This document shows positions 1 through 9,021 of a DNA stretch of 64,000 bases, in pieces (position 1 is the first letter of the stretch; the number at the start of each line of letters is the position of its first letter). The translations under genes and the position numbers were made by a program. The stretch covers positions 372,001 to 436,000 of the forward strand of contig JAMSLZ010000016.1 of NCBI GenBank assembly GCA_026027325.1, read 5' to 3'. The notes beneath the pieces were generated by a model that saw nothing but the letters and a program-made list of their open reading frames with translations, had not been told where the DNA came from and ran no database searches. This DNA is from Actinomucor elegans. Its lineage: Eukaryota; Mucoromycota; Mucoromycetes; Mucorales; Mucoraceae.

Positions 1-437
1 ACGTAGGTAAAACCTTGTGGGCCTTGGGCTTCTGCGGTCTTGAATACACGGGCTGCAGCAATGCGTTTCTTCAGCGAAACAGGACCAGAATTCTTACTCT
101 TTTGGCGAGTAGGAGCAGCAGCAACAGAAGCAAATGTGGGTTTAGTCACTTTTACTTCAGGGGAGACTTGACAATTGACCAATGGCTGATCAACATTGGC
201 AATGGGATTCGAGATTTGGGACTTGAGCTTCGAGATCTCGGTACGTAATTGCTGATTTTCATCAGCAAGAGCTTGTTTTTCTGACTGTAAGGTCTGAATC
301 GCGTCTTTCAAAGCCTGAAGCTCTTGAAAGACGGTTTGGTGTTGTTGCACTTGTTGAACGACAGAAAAGACCATTTGCTGCAATTGCATTTGGTCAATTA
401 GGCCAGATGGCTCAGAGGCATGTTGAACATTGGACAT
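1..437 (-). CDS. LINE ORF1 protein, N-terminal part
   Basis: The frame opens at the ATG ending at 437 (MSNVQHASEPSG) and runs off the window. It is nearly identical to the first ~145 residues of the complete ORF1 at 15048-15992. The Gln-rich N-terminus and following heptad-like stretch look like a coiled coil. A basic Ala/Val-rich segment comes next, then SLKKRIAAARVFKTAEAQGP. In LINEs of this kind ORF1 encodes an RNA-binding nucleoprotein partner of ORF2. That role is family knowledge; no CCHC knuckle is visible in the part present. Confidence 0.8.
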   Translation of the reverse strand, partial: MSNVQHASEPSGLIDQMQLQQMVFSVVQQVQQHQTVFQELQALKDAIQTLQSEKQALADENQQLRTEISKLKSQISNPIANVDQPLVNCQVSPEVKVTKPTFASVAAAPTRQKSKNSGPVSLKKRIAAARVFKTAEAQGPQGFTY

Positions 438-625
438 TTCGAAATGGCAAAAACTTCAAGATGTCGAAAACTTGATGGAATGTTCTGAAAAAAAAACTGC
501 AGATAGTACTCGGCGAGGCGAAGATGGATGTGCAATTTTTATAGATGGATGTATTGTAGTTGTTGAGATATTCGGCTTTGAAAAAGTGGATTTTTGAAAA
601 AAGTTTTCAAAAGCGAAAGAAGAGT
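1..625 (-). mobile_element. LINE L1, 5' part, cut by window edge
   Basis: This is the 5' part of a non-LTR retrotransposon that reads leftwards out of the window. It has a 5' UTR of about 190 bp (438-625) followed by the start of ORF1. The 5' UTR is nearly identical to those of L3 and L4 (for example 9618-9806 and 15993-16180). Its first bases abut the junction motif at 626-640, as in the other full-length copies. The rest of the element lies beyond position 1, so the array continues to the left. Confidence 0.85.
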
Positions 626-640
626 GGGGATGTAGCTCAG
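626..640 (+). repeat. tRNA-Ala 5'-end motif at LINE junction J1
   Basis: GGGGATGTAGCTCAG lies exactly between the 5' end of L1 and the 3' end of L2. The first 14 bases equal the first 14 bases of the tRNA-Ala gene at 17640. No anticodon or T arm follows, so this is a target-site copy, not a tRNA gene. Confidence 0.9.
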
Positions 641-1102
641 TTTAAAGATTTTGTTTATTGATAGTATTCTATATGCATTCGCTCTATGGAGCATTTAGTT
701 GCAATACCAGGAGCAAAGCAGCAAAAAGTCTATATTATAGGTTGTACAATAAATCCTAAGCTCCTAATGGAGGTTTAGACCAAACTATAAAAAGACAACA
801 AAAAACTACGGGAAAGAAAAGAAGAACATAAAAAAGATGAAAGATGAGAAGCAGCAGAAGATTGGGGGTGGGAACTGTTCACATGGGGAACACCTCGACA
901 GACACACCGCAGCCAAACCAAAAGACATACACCAACATCCGGGAATCCACAAAAAAAGCAAGAAAAAAAGGAGAGAACAAGAAGCAAAAGCAAACAGCGT
1001 TGGAAAGGGTACTAGGACCAGAAGAAAAGAAAGATCAAGAGAGAGAGGGAGAGAGAAAAAGGAAAACGACTAAAGCGGCAAGCAAGAGAAAAAACGGGGG
1101 AA

Positions 1103-2488
1103 TTACTCGGTCATCATCTCCGCTTCTTCCACTTGAGAGACAGTCGGAGAGGGGACGCGAGACAACAGAGACGCAGTTTCCTTGTCATGATGAAGGAGAT
1201 AGCTTAGATAGCACAAGCGCTGTTTCCTTGCTAACCTCTTTTCATCAGAGGGTGGACTTGAGGAGGAGCTGGTGGGACCAGGAGGAGAAGAAGCAGAGCG
1301 GGCAGCGAGTTCTTCAGCCAAAATGGAATCGAATTGCTTTTGGTTTATTCGCTCTTTTTCAAGAAACGAACGAGCAACAGAGACACGAAGAGGACGACGG
1401 ACAAACGAGACAGCACGGAGACAACGAAGGTTTTCAACCTCGCGAGCCTTTTGGACTCGCAAGTCACCAGAAAGAGAAGCAAACTTGGGATCCTTGAGGT
1501 TGGCAGGGTCGTAAGGATCAAAATCCAGGCAAGGGGAACCACCACGGCCATTGGCATGCATAGCTGTAGTAAATTCAAGTGTATAGTCGTTATGCAACAG
1601 GAACGAAACAACACGACTTGTAGGATATTGTATATCCAGAATGCGAGAGTTGTTCAAGCCAATGGCCTGAAGGGACTGACGCAGTTCTTTCAACGGGCGG
1701 CGAACAGAGGTAGAGTAGTACACAAACTGATATCCTGGAGGGATACCAGTGTTAGGGCCAAAGAGGCGAGCAATTGTGGCGGCAGCACGGCGAGGTGGTG
1801 GAAGCAAAGTCTTCTTTTTTGGTTTCTTGCTGCACACATTGGTGGCAGCAACAGAAGCATAGCTAGCTGTTGACTTACCAACAACAGCAGCACCAGAAGA
1901 AGGAAGAGGAAGAGCAACAGCCTTGGCGGTGATTTTAGCATTTTTAGGGGCCAAAAGAGAGGCAACTTGAGCTTCGAGAGCTCGGCGAGCAGATTCAGAT
2001 TCTGCAAGAGCCTTTTGCAGTCGAAAGATTTCGCTATAAGCGTCTTCAAGTCGACTCAAACGCTGATTGACCTCTTGCATGAATGGTTGTAATGCTGATT
2101 GATCCACAATACCGGTCATTTTGGTGGTAGTGGGAGCAGTAGCTGGTGAAAAATCCAAACTGAAGGCTGGTGGTGTCTGTAGTTTGGTTGGCTTGAGGTG
2201 TGAGTAGCTGGTCGACGTTTTTTTAAGTGAAAATAAATCGGCTTGAAAAAGAGGTGGTGAAAGCGATGAAAACTGCCTTTTAACACCCAATGAAAAAAAT
2301 TCAGCGTGCTTTTGGGGCGGAGAGGAAGGTTCTGACAAAGTTTGAACTTGATCGGAAGAGATGATGTTGCGATCTTGCTTCGTAATGTTTTCACAATGGA
2401 GAGATGGCGAAATCGGACAAATGTGTTCAGAATTTGACGAGATTTTGTCAGATGAAGGAGATGAAGACACAGAAATGTTGGCCAGCAC
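1103..2488 (-). CDS. LINE ORF1-like protein, divergent subfamily
   Basis: This frame of 461 codons is longer than the 314-residue ORF1 at 15048-15992 but laid out similarly. It has a Ser-rich N-terminal extension of about 120 residues, a coiled-coil-like stretch around residues 130-180 (VNQRLSRLEDAYSEIFRLQK), and an Ala-rich linker with SYASVAA. A conserved globular part follows (GYQFVYYSTSVRRPLKELRQ, SRILDIQYPTSRVV), and then the shared element FDPYDPANLKDPKFASLSGD, which matches FDPLDPAHLADPRYDSLS in the other ORF1. The C-terminus is Ser/Pro rich. The likely role is RNA binding in a LINE particle. It ends at a TAA not followed by an overlapping ATG, unlike L3 and L4. An open plus-strand frame at 844-1497 is its antisense shadow. 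Confidence 0.75.
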   Translation of the reverse strand: MLANISVSSSPSSDKISSNSEHICPISPSLHCENITKQDRNIISSDQVQTLSEPSSPPQKHAEFFSLGVKRQFSSLSPPLFQADLFSLKKTSTSYSHLKPTKLQTPPAFSLDFSPATAPTTTKMTGIVDQSALQPFMQEVNQRLSRLEDAYSEIFRLQKALAESESARRALEAQVASLLAPKNAKITAKAVALPLPSSGAAVVGKSTASYASVAATNVCSKKPKKKTLLPPPRRAAATIARLFGPNTGIPPGYQFVYYSTSVRRPLKELRQSLQAIGLNNSRILDIQYPTSRVVSFLLHNDYTLEFTTAMHANGRGGSPCLDFDPYDPANLKDPKFASLSGDLRVQKAREVENLRCLRAVSFVRRPLRVSVARSFLEKERINQKQFDSILAEELAARSASSPPGPTSSSSSPPSDEKRLARKQRLCYLSYLLHHDKETASLLSRVPSPTVSQVEEAEMMTE

Positions 2489-2598
2489 TGTTTTGATAGA
2501 TTGGTTATTAGTTTTGCTGAGGTTAGTCGTGTTTAAACTGCTTAAAAAAATTTTTCACTACAACAAGTGTAAAAAAATTTGGTTAGCGGAAGAAGAGT

Positions 2599-2613
2599 GG
2601 GGATGTAGCTCAG
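2599..2613 (+). repeat. tRNA-Ala 5'-end motif at LINE junction J2
   Basis: GGGGATGTAGCTCAG separates the 5' end of L2 (AGAAGAGT just left of it) from the 3' end of L3. Sequence and position match the other junctions. Confidence 0.9.
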
Positions 2614-2926
2614 TTTAAAGATTATATTTTATTAATAAGTAGTTATATGGGCAAACTCTATAGAGCATCTAGCCTAACTATATGAAAAGTGTTTAAAATA
2701 AACATAGAAAAAAGTATAAAAAACCCTGAGACCCACAAGGGAGAAAAAGGTTGAAGACAAGATAGAGATGCAGAGGATTACTGTAAGACTGAATGATCCA
2801 AAAGACATGCCAACAGCTGGGAACTTTGATAATCACTTACCACTGCGGCAGCGCAGTTGGAAGACAAGCAGCTTAGTTCATCGGTAGCCAAGAAGTCGCG
2901 AAGAACGTAGTAGCCATCAAGGCCTA

Positions 2927-5900
2927 CTAGACAGAAGGAGCGAAGAACCAGGCATCACCAGGATCTGGATCTGGAGCGATAGCAGCAAGAGGATGACACA
3001 GCGTGTCAATCACATAGAGAACCTCAAGGAGTGCAGACCAGAAAGACGGTGGACCATTGGATGCTTTCAAGGGCAACAAGTTCAGGGCATGATCAATGCG
3101 ATTGACATCTGGCGGAGCAGCAGGTAATTGGCACAGAAGGCGAGGGTCAATGCCACGGCAATTGAACACAAAGTGATCTCGAGAGAGCCGGCAACCAGTG
3201 AAACAAGGACACAATTCATCACGGTTAGCGAAACGGCCTAACCGCCATCGAACAAGACGACTGCGAGCAGCGCGAGTCATAGGCAGGTACAGTATTGGAT
3301 CAGGCTTTGAAGTAGAGGGCCGACAAGCACGCAAAAGAACCGATTTACCAGTGTGAGCAGCAGCAGCCATTTGCTTGTCAAAGAGATCTTGCCAGTAGCC
3401 AGAGAACCAGGACTTGAGACGAGAGGCTGTAGGTACAGGATTGGGCAATGCCATATACATAGGATTGAGGTATAGAAGCTTGTTCAATCGAGTGTAGCCA
3501 AGACCAGAAGGAGAATTGTCTCGAGAAGAGTTCAGCAATGATATCAAGCAATCATCAGGAAGCCATTGCGATCGTAGGGCATACTTGGTAACCAGGACAT
3601 TGTATCGATGCTTCATGGAAGGGATACAAGTGATGTGCTTCGTGACATTGAACCATCGGGAGCCAACAAACATACCAACTAACCGGTTCTGAAGGTTATC
3701 CAAAGCAGTAAAGTCAGCAGCAGAGAGCCTAGATATAGCAAGACCGTACTCAAACTTGGGCCGAATGAAGGTAGTATATAACCGAGAACAGAGCAAGAGA
3801 GAGAAACCATTGCGGTTGACACCAACCGAATTCAGTAGAGCCATGGTTTTGACTGCACCACCAGACCGTTTAGCCAAGATACCTGGACCATCAAGACCTT
3901 TCTTGTTGAATGGCATACCAAGATACGTGAACTCATTCACTGCAGGCAGAGGAACATCATAGAGACTCAGTCTAAAGTTGGTAGACGTAGAGGAGGTCAC
4001 AGAAGGAGCGTTCAGGACAGCACACTTGGTAGGATTCCAACGATAGCCCAGTACTCTTGAATGGTCAGCAGCTAGGTTCAACATATTTTGCACCTCATGT
4101 TTGGAGCCAAAGATTGCCACATCGTCGGCAAACAGAAGACAGTTAATGGCCACAGCCTCAGCAGATCCAGGAGGAGACACCACAGCAGTAGTATCCGAAG
4201 CTTCAGACCGAAGGGGCTCAGGCAAGGAGTTGATGTATAAAGAATACAAGTGAGGACTCAACACCGAGCCTTGGAGTACACCAGTGGCAGGGGAGAAAGA
4301 GGAAGAGATGTGGTTGGCAATCAACACGGAGATGGATACATCATCAAATAGATTGACCAGCAGACCAAGGAGAGGCCGAGGCAGAGATGAATTCTCAAGA
4401 GCATTCCAGATCACACATCGATCAACAGTGTCATAGGCAGCCTTAATATCCAGAAAAGCAACAACAGGATAGTGGTGATGAACCAAGAAGTAGTTGTGCA
4501 TCAGGTCGTGCAGACAGAGGGCTTGATCCAAAGGACTACGCATGGGACGGAAGCCACCTTGTGCGAGATCTAGAGGAGGCGAATGGTCATAGACGCTTTG
4601 TGCAATGGTAATCTCAAACAACTTACGCATCACCGAAGTCAAAGAAATTGGCCTGTAGTTGGCAGGATCAGAAGCATCACCTTTCTTGAAGATAGGAAAA
4701 ACCTGGGCTTGACGCCATAGAACCGGTGTATAGCACCATTGGTAACAAACCTGGAATAGCAAAGAGAGAACAGGAGCAAGTAAATCACCAGCAGCCTTGA
4801 GCATTTCAGCTTTTAGATGATCAGGACCAGGAGCTTTGCGATTCGGCAACTGTTTGATACGCTCAATCAAGGTGTCCACCGAGAAAATCCAAGACACTTC
4901 TTCATCAGACACCAGGAAAGGCACTTCTAAACCAAAGTCAGGAGCAGCCAGGGGACGAGAAGCAGTCGACAAAAGAGAACCATCATACACTGTAGCCAGG
5001 TGTGTAGCCATAGAATCGACTGATGCTTGAGGGCCATCAGGATGAGCATACGTAGCAGAGGTTTCTTTCCGGCGTTTCAGCCTAGACATGGTAGCAGTGG
5101 CCTTGGCAAAGTCTTTTTGGAGTGACATGCAAAAGTTCTTCCAGGAGAGTCTTTTTGCAGCAGCAACAGCACGACGAAACGACTTGTGAGCTTGCAGATG
5201 GAGATGCCAGTAGTAAGCCTTGTCAACACCAAATGAATGACGCCAACGGCAATAGAGGCGATCACGTTCTCGAGCAGCAGCTTCCAGATCAGCAGTCCAG
5301 TACTTCTTCCAATGACCAGGACGGGGAGCCTTAGACCCAATGGATTCATCCATCGCCTGATAGAGACACTCATTCAGAGATGTATTGAGTGAATCTATAG
5401 GTGGACGACTATCCGGAGGAGAACCAACCAGACCCGCAAGAGTATCCTTCAAAGGAGCAACCAGACACCGAAACCGAGTATGGAACAGAGCCAAAGGCTC
5501 AGACTCAGCCAGCCGACTGAGGTTCCATGTCCTACGAGGAGCCAGCACCGAAGAGTCACCTACACCAGAAGAGCCACCAGAAACAGCAATGTACCTGAAT
5601 CTCAATTGCAGCAGACGATGATCCGAGCCCAGAGATAGATCAGAAGCCACAGAAAGAGAAGGAGATACCATACCAGAACCACCAATGTTGGTCAAGAACA
5701 AATCAATGATACTGCTCGCCACAGCACCATTTCTAAAGGTACAGTATGTATCAATACCATACGCCAAGGAAGCATTCAACACTGACAGATTGCGTTCTTC
5801 AATCCAAGGAAGTAGAGCTTGACCACGAGGATTTGTTGCAGAATCACCAGTAACATCACCAAGGCGTGCATTGAAATCACCGCAGATAATACTATCAGAG

Positions 5901-6316
5901 TGCAGAGGCAGTGAGTTGAGAGAAGAGAGCACCAGATCACGAGAGAGACTGGGTGGAAAGTAGACACAATGCACATTGACTTTGTCAACCTTGATCGACA
6001 GAGTATATGCATTGTAAGACGGAAGTTGAGAGACAGTAAAAGGACAGTGAGGAGAGATGAGAGCAGTGACACCACCTGAGCCACGTCCATTGGCATTAGT
6101 GACAGTTTGACCGTACAGATGATATTGAGACCAATCGGTAGGGATCAACCCAGAGGTAAGCCAAGTTTCAGTAATCAAGAGGATATCACAAGAGAGAGCA
6201 TGAGAGAGTACATCATGGATAGTAGTGACCCGAAGGCCATTGGCATTCCACAGTGCAAGAGAAAAGGAGCGGACGGGGGTATCAGAAGGAGTGAAAGGAG
6301 GGACTGAAGATGTCAT
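2927..6316 (-). CDS. LINE ORF2: APE-type endonuclease and reverse transcriptase
   Basis: This intact 1129-residue protein nicks target DNA and reverse-transcribes the LINE RNA at the nick. Residues ~18-240 are an exonuclease-endonuclease-phosphatase domain: WNANGL (23-28), TETW (Glu50), GDFNAR (Asp147, Asn149), SIIDLFLTN and SDH (231-233). The RT spans roughly 490-740: NYRPISLT, AQGGFRP, FLDIKAAYDTV, GVLQGSVLSP and the catalytic FADD (729-732). Near the C-terminus a CPCFTGCRLSRDHFVFNC Cys/His motif is typical of LINE ORF2. The start ATG overlaps the ORF1 stop as TAATG, suggesting coupled termination and re-initiation. No frameshift is seen, so this copy could supply active enzyme. Confidence 0.93.
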   Translation of the reverse strand: MTSSVPPFTPSDTPVRSFSLALWNANGLRVTTIHDVLSHALSCDILLITETWLTSGLIPTDWSQYHLYGQTVTNANGRGSGGVTALISPHCPFTVSQLPSYNAYTLSIKVDKVNVHCVYFPPSLSRDLVLSSLNSLPLHSDSIICGDFNARLGDVTGDSATNPRGQALLPWIEERNLSVLNASLAYGIDTYCTFRNGAVASSIIDLFLTNIGGSGMVSPSLSVASDLSLGSDHRLLQLRFRYIAVSGGSSGVGDSSVLAPRRTWNLSRLAESEPLALFHTRFRCLVAPLKDTLAGLVGSPPDSRPPIDSLNTSLNECLYQAMDESIGSKAPRPGHWKKYWTADLEAAARERDRLYCRWRHSFGVDKAYYWHLHLQAHKSFRRAVAAAKRLSWKNFCMSLQKDFAKATATMSRLKRRKETSATYAHPDGPQASVDSMATHLATVYDGSLLSTASRPLAAPDFGLEVPFLVSDEEVSWIFSVDTLIERIKQLPNRKAPGPDHLKAEMLKAAGDLLAPVLSLLFQVCYQWCYTPVLWRQAQVFPIFKKGDASDPANYRPISLTSVMRKLFEITIAQSVYDHSPPLDLAQGGFRPMRSPLDQALCLHDLMHNYFLVHHHYPVVAFLDIKAAYDTVDRCVIWNALENSSLPRPLLGLLVNLFDDVSISVLIANHISSSFSPATGVLQGSVLSPHLYSLYINSLPEPLRSEASDTTAVVSPPGSAEAVAINCLLFADDVAIFGSKHEVQNMLNLAADHSRVLGYRWNPTKCAVLNAPSVTSSTSTNFRLSLYDVPLPAVNEFTYLGMPFNKKGLDGPGILAKRSGGAVKTMALLNSVGVNRNGFSLLLCSRLYTTFIRPKFEYGLAISRLSAADFTALDNLQNRLVGMFVGSRWFNVTKHITCIPSMKHRYNVLVTKYALRSQWLPDDCLISLLNSSRDNSPSGLGYTRLNKLLYLNPMYMALPNPVPTASRLKSWFSGYWQDLFDKQMAAAAHTGKSVLLRACRPSTSKPDPILYLPMTRAARSRLVRWRLGRFANRDELCPCFTGCRLSRDHFVFNCRGIDPRLLCQLPAAPPDVNRIDHALNLLPLKASNGPPSFWSALLEVLYVIDTLCHPLAAIAPDPDPGDAWFFAPSV

Positions 6317-6679
6317 TATTGTGACATTTCAGTATCGCTATCACCTGTAACGTCTTCACCAGATGGCAAAGCGCCAGAACTACGGAATGCAAAAGCAGCC
6401 TTCTTGGGATCCTTTTCGGCAAGACGAGAGCGAGCTTCCTTAATGGCTTGATCAAGATCACCATCATCAATCCATCCAAGTTCCACAAAGGAGCGACCAA
6501 CAGAAGGGACCATCACTGGTCGAATGAACGCCAGAGTGCTGATACAGCGAGAGTGAACGAGGTTAGCCATCTCGTTTTCACGAGCATTGGCTGAGAGAGA
6601 AGCATACTTGGGGTCAGCAAGATGGGCTGGGTTTAAAGGATCAAAATCCTTAATGAACTCAGCTTCAGCCGTAGTCATA
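6316..6679 (-). pseudogene. LINE L3 ORF1, 3' part after transposon insertion
   Basis: This is the C-terminal ~120 codons of ORF1 (TAEAEFIKDFDPLNPAHLADP ... DSDTEMSQ). They match the end of the intact ORF1 at 15048-15992. Reading is interrupted at 6679/6680 by a DNA transposon; the matching N-terminal part resumes at 9022. The stop codon overlaps the ORF2 ATG. Confidence 0.9.
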
Positions 6680-6911
6680 GACGGATATCTACAATTAATA
6701 TATCTTTTAAATCTATTGTATATGTCCTATTTTTTTTTAATATATCCATATATTTTATAATTTATAACTTTTTTTCATGAATTAAAATTATTATTAAGTA
6801 TAATAAACATTATCAAGAAGGCAACTGTTCCATTTTGCATGAAAAAGCAATATTATATTTATGCTTTCTCCTAATATACGTACCAAATTTATATGAAACA
6901 AGATGTCCGTC
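6680..6911 (+). repeat. Left 232-bp direct terminal repeat
   Basis: It begins GACGGATATCTAC and ends GATGTCCGTC, so the repeat is itself bounded by short inverted repeats. It is repeated in the same orientation at 8788-9018, 55007-55237 and 57113-57344. Inside is a stem-forming AAGGCA/ATTTATGC-like segment. Confidence 0.93.
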
Positions 6912-6932
6912 TTCTATAACATTTTAAATTAG

Positions 6933-8405
6933 TTACTTACTATTCCAATATATATTAATACAATCAAAACTATTAAATTTACTGTAATGTATCCATGAAT
7001 TATCCTCATCACTGTAGTTTTGCCATTTCACAAGGTAATAACTATCTTCGACTATTAACCCTTTATGATCCAAAATAGTTTCAATTTCATAACTTTCATT
7101 ATTATCTATATCTATTTCCAAGTCCATTTTCTCATTATTATAAATATTATTATTTTTAAAATGAGCAATATTTGATAATTCTAATCCTAAAAATTGTTGC
7201 TGTAATAATTTCATTTTATCTAAATTGTTTATTCTTTCATTTAACTTTGGAAGTGATTTATAATTTTCATTATTATTCAAAATATCATTTTTGTATTTAA
7301 AATCAAAGCTATCATTAATCCAATATGAATGAAAATCACTATGTTCTATATTGTTTAGTTTAATATATTTTTTTAAATTAAAAAGGACACATGCAATTTT
7401 TAGTTGAATATTATATATATTTATATTAGTAGTTAAAAAAGGTTTTTTGTTATTTAATCTTTTAAAGATACATCCCAAATCTGAGAAAGTTTTTTCCATT
7501 TTAGACCGAAAACTTCCAAATTGATCGTTATAATTTATTTCAATTTCATTTAAGTTTATATTTTTATCTTTTCTGATAGGATATACGAAGTTATAGTCAT
7601 TTAGATCAGAACTATTTATTATATTATCTACGTATAGGCTATATCCTCCATCTAATGCAATACAATCCATCAAATTTAGTTTATTTTCAATATTCATATT
7701 TATAAGCATAGATCCATCATTATTAGTACTACATGGTTGACTGTCTGATACAAATAATACCATACCATTTGTATCTATTGCAACTTGTGTTCTAAACCCA
7801 TTTTTTTTAAGTTTGTAACTATAATATATGGATTTATCTTCTGCACCATATACCATACCTCTTTTATCATGGCCGTCTAAATGTATTGTTACTTGATTAA
7901 ACAAATCTGGATTCTCTATCATTCCATTTAAAAGTCTAATTTTTATATTTGAAAACATGTTTTGTAAAGAAAAACTTAAAATCTTATTTAATTTTAACAT
8001 TCTATCTGATGAATAAAATTGTCTGTATATTTGATGAAAAGTACTTTTTGATATATAATCATCCATATCTTCAATTGATATATTCTCTACTATAAAATAT
8101 AATATCAATAAGCCTTTTTCTATATTATTATATGGTCCTCTATAATCTCTATCTCCAAATAATATAACTAGGAAGAAATAAACAGGTATTATTCCTAACT
8201 TTTCTAATAAAATCTTTTTAATTTCTTTGATCTTTTTAATAGATATAATCTTTTTAGTGTGATATTTTTTTTGTTCAATCTCTGGCCAACCATAATTTAA
8301 AAATTTCCAATAATCATTTGTTAGAATCTGATACTCCATTAATAAAGTATCCTTAACATTATTAATATTATCCATTTGTTCTTTTTTATATTGAGATAAA
8401 TTCAA
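6933..8405 (-). CDS. DDE transposase (DDE_Tnp_4-like) with C-terminal chromodomain
   Basis: This is an intact 490-residue, very AT-rich protein. It has a helical N-terminal region (1-170), then catalytic-type motifs: LDGHDKR (Asp177), DSQPCSTNNDGSM (221-233), LDGGYSLY (Asp252) and SFRSKMEKTFSDLG (Glu304). This D-D-E pattern is that of IS5/PIF/Harbinger transposases. Residues ~432-490 (ETILDHKGLIVEDSYYLVKW ... WIHYSKF ... INIYW) form a chromodomain resembling those at the ends of the two Ty3 integrases in this window. It could direct the transposase to modified histones. A DDE protein with a chromodomain tail is unusual. The start ATG is followed by MNLSQYKKEQ; no alternative upstream start is evident. 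Confidence 0.85.
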   Translation of the reverse strand: MNLSQYKKEQMDNINNVKDTLLMEYQILTNDYWKFLNYGWPEIEQKKYHTKKIISIKKIKEIKKILLEKLGIIPVYFFLVILFGDRDYRGPYNNIEKGLLILYFIVENISIEDMDDYISKSTFHQIYRQFYSSDRMLKLNKILSFSLQNMFSNIKIRLLNGMIENPDLFNQVTIHLDGHDKRGMVYGAEDKSIYYSYKLKKNGFRTQVAIDTNGMVLFVSDSQPCSTNNDGSMLINMNIENKLNLMDCIALDGGYSLYVDNIINSSDLNDYNFVYPIRKDKNINLNEIEINYNDQFGSFRSKMEKTFSDLGCIFKRLNNKKPFLTTNINIYNIQLKIACVLFNLKKYIKLNNIEHSDFHSYWINDSFDFKYKNDILNNNENYKSLPKLNERINNLDKMKLLQQQFLGLELSNIAHFKNNNIYNNEKMDLEIDIDNNESYEIETILDHKGLIVEDSYYLVKWQNYSDEDNSWIHYSKFNSFDCINIYWNSK

Positions 8406-8787
8406 TTTTTTATAACTTAAAATAAAATTAATAATAATATATATACATTATTATGTTTTAGAAAACATTTTTTATTTTGAAAAGTTTGAAGTAATTCTAA
8501 AATTTATTAATTTTATATTTTGCTTAGTCAGCAAAATTGTAAAATCAATTATTTTTTTTGAACTTTTTATTAATAGACAGATTTATAAATATTTTGTGTT
8601 ACACAAAATATAATAAATCCTAATTGTTTTAAAGAAATAGAAAATATAAAAAGTTCACAAATTGTGAACATTTTTAATTTTCATGGAATGACAAACAAAT
8701 TGATAATTTGAAAAGAATTGTAGTGTTAAGCTGATTTTATAATTCAGAATTTTATAGCAACAGAAACATTTCTCTATGGTTATAGTA

Positions 8788-9018
8788 GACGGATATCTAC
8801 AATTAATATATCTTTTAAATCTATTGTATATGTCCTATTTTTTTTTAATATATCCATATATTTATAATTTATAACTTTTTTTCATGAATTAAAATTATTA
8901 TTAAGTATAATAAACATTATCAAGAAGGCAACTGTTCCATTTTGCATGAAAAAGCAATATTATATTTATGCTTTCTCCTAATATACGTACCAAATTTATA
9001 TGAAACAAGATGTCCGTC
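8788..9018 (+). repeat. Right 231-bp direct terminal repeat
   Basis: This is a near-identical direct copy of 6680-6911. Its inner flank (GTA) and the left repeat's inner flank (TTC) are conserved in the second genomic copy, while the outer flanks differ. The outer ends are therefore the true mobile termini. Confidence 0.93.
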
Positions 9019-9021
9019 ATA

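Larger units (their letters stand above)
626..2598 (-). mobile_element. LINE L2, ORF1-only member of a related subfamily
   Basis: The element is bounded by two copies of the tRNA-Ala motif (626-640 and 2599-2613). Its 3' end, next to 640, resembles the 3' ends of L3-L5 for about 60 bp and then diverges. From 5' to 3' (right to left) it has a 5' UTR, one ORF1-like frame (1103-2488), and a purine-rich tail of about 460 bp (641-1102) with no ORF2. It could be a non-autonomous LINE or an internally deleted copy. Boundaries are good; the interpretation is inferred. Confidence 0.75.
6680..9018 (-). mobile_element. Chromodomain DDE transposon with direct-repeat ends, copy 1
   Basis: This 2339-bp unit is inserted in L3 ORF1. 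The 3-bp duplication ATA flanks it (6677-6679 and 9019-9021), judged against the uninterrupted ORF1 at 15048-15992. Each end is a 231-232-bp repeat in the same orientation, and each repeat starts GACGGA and ends TCCGTC. Between them lies one AT-rich transposase ORF on the minus strand. A second copy at 55007-57344 has the same layout with different flanks (TAT/TAT), showing that the whole unit moves together. A 3-bp duplication and IS5-like DDE motifs suggest a PIF/Harbinger relative; Zator-like elements also make 3-bp duplications. Confidence 0.85.

Noticed and set aside
626..640. LINE junction motifs as tRNA genes
   Set aside because: Only the first 14 bases match tRNA-Ala; no anticodon, T arm or acceptor 3' strand follows.
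844..1497. 217-codon open frame on the plus strand
   Set aside because: Partly antisense to the LINE ORF1-like gene (1103-2488) and partly in its purine-rich tail; low-complexity Arg/Lys/Glu composition with no domain.
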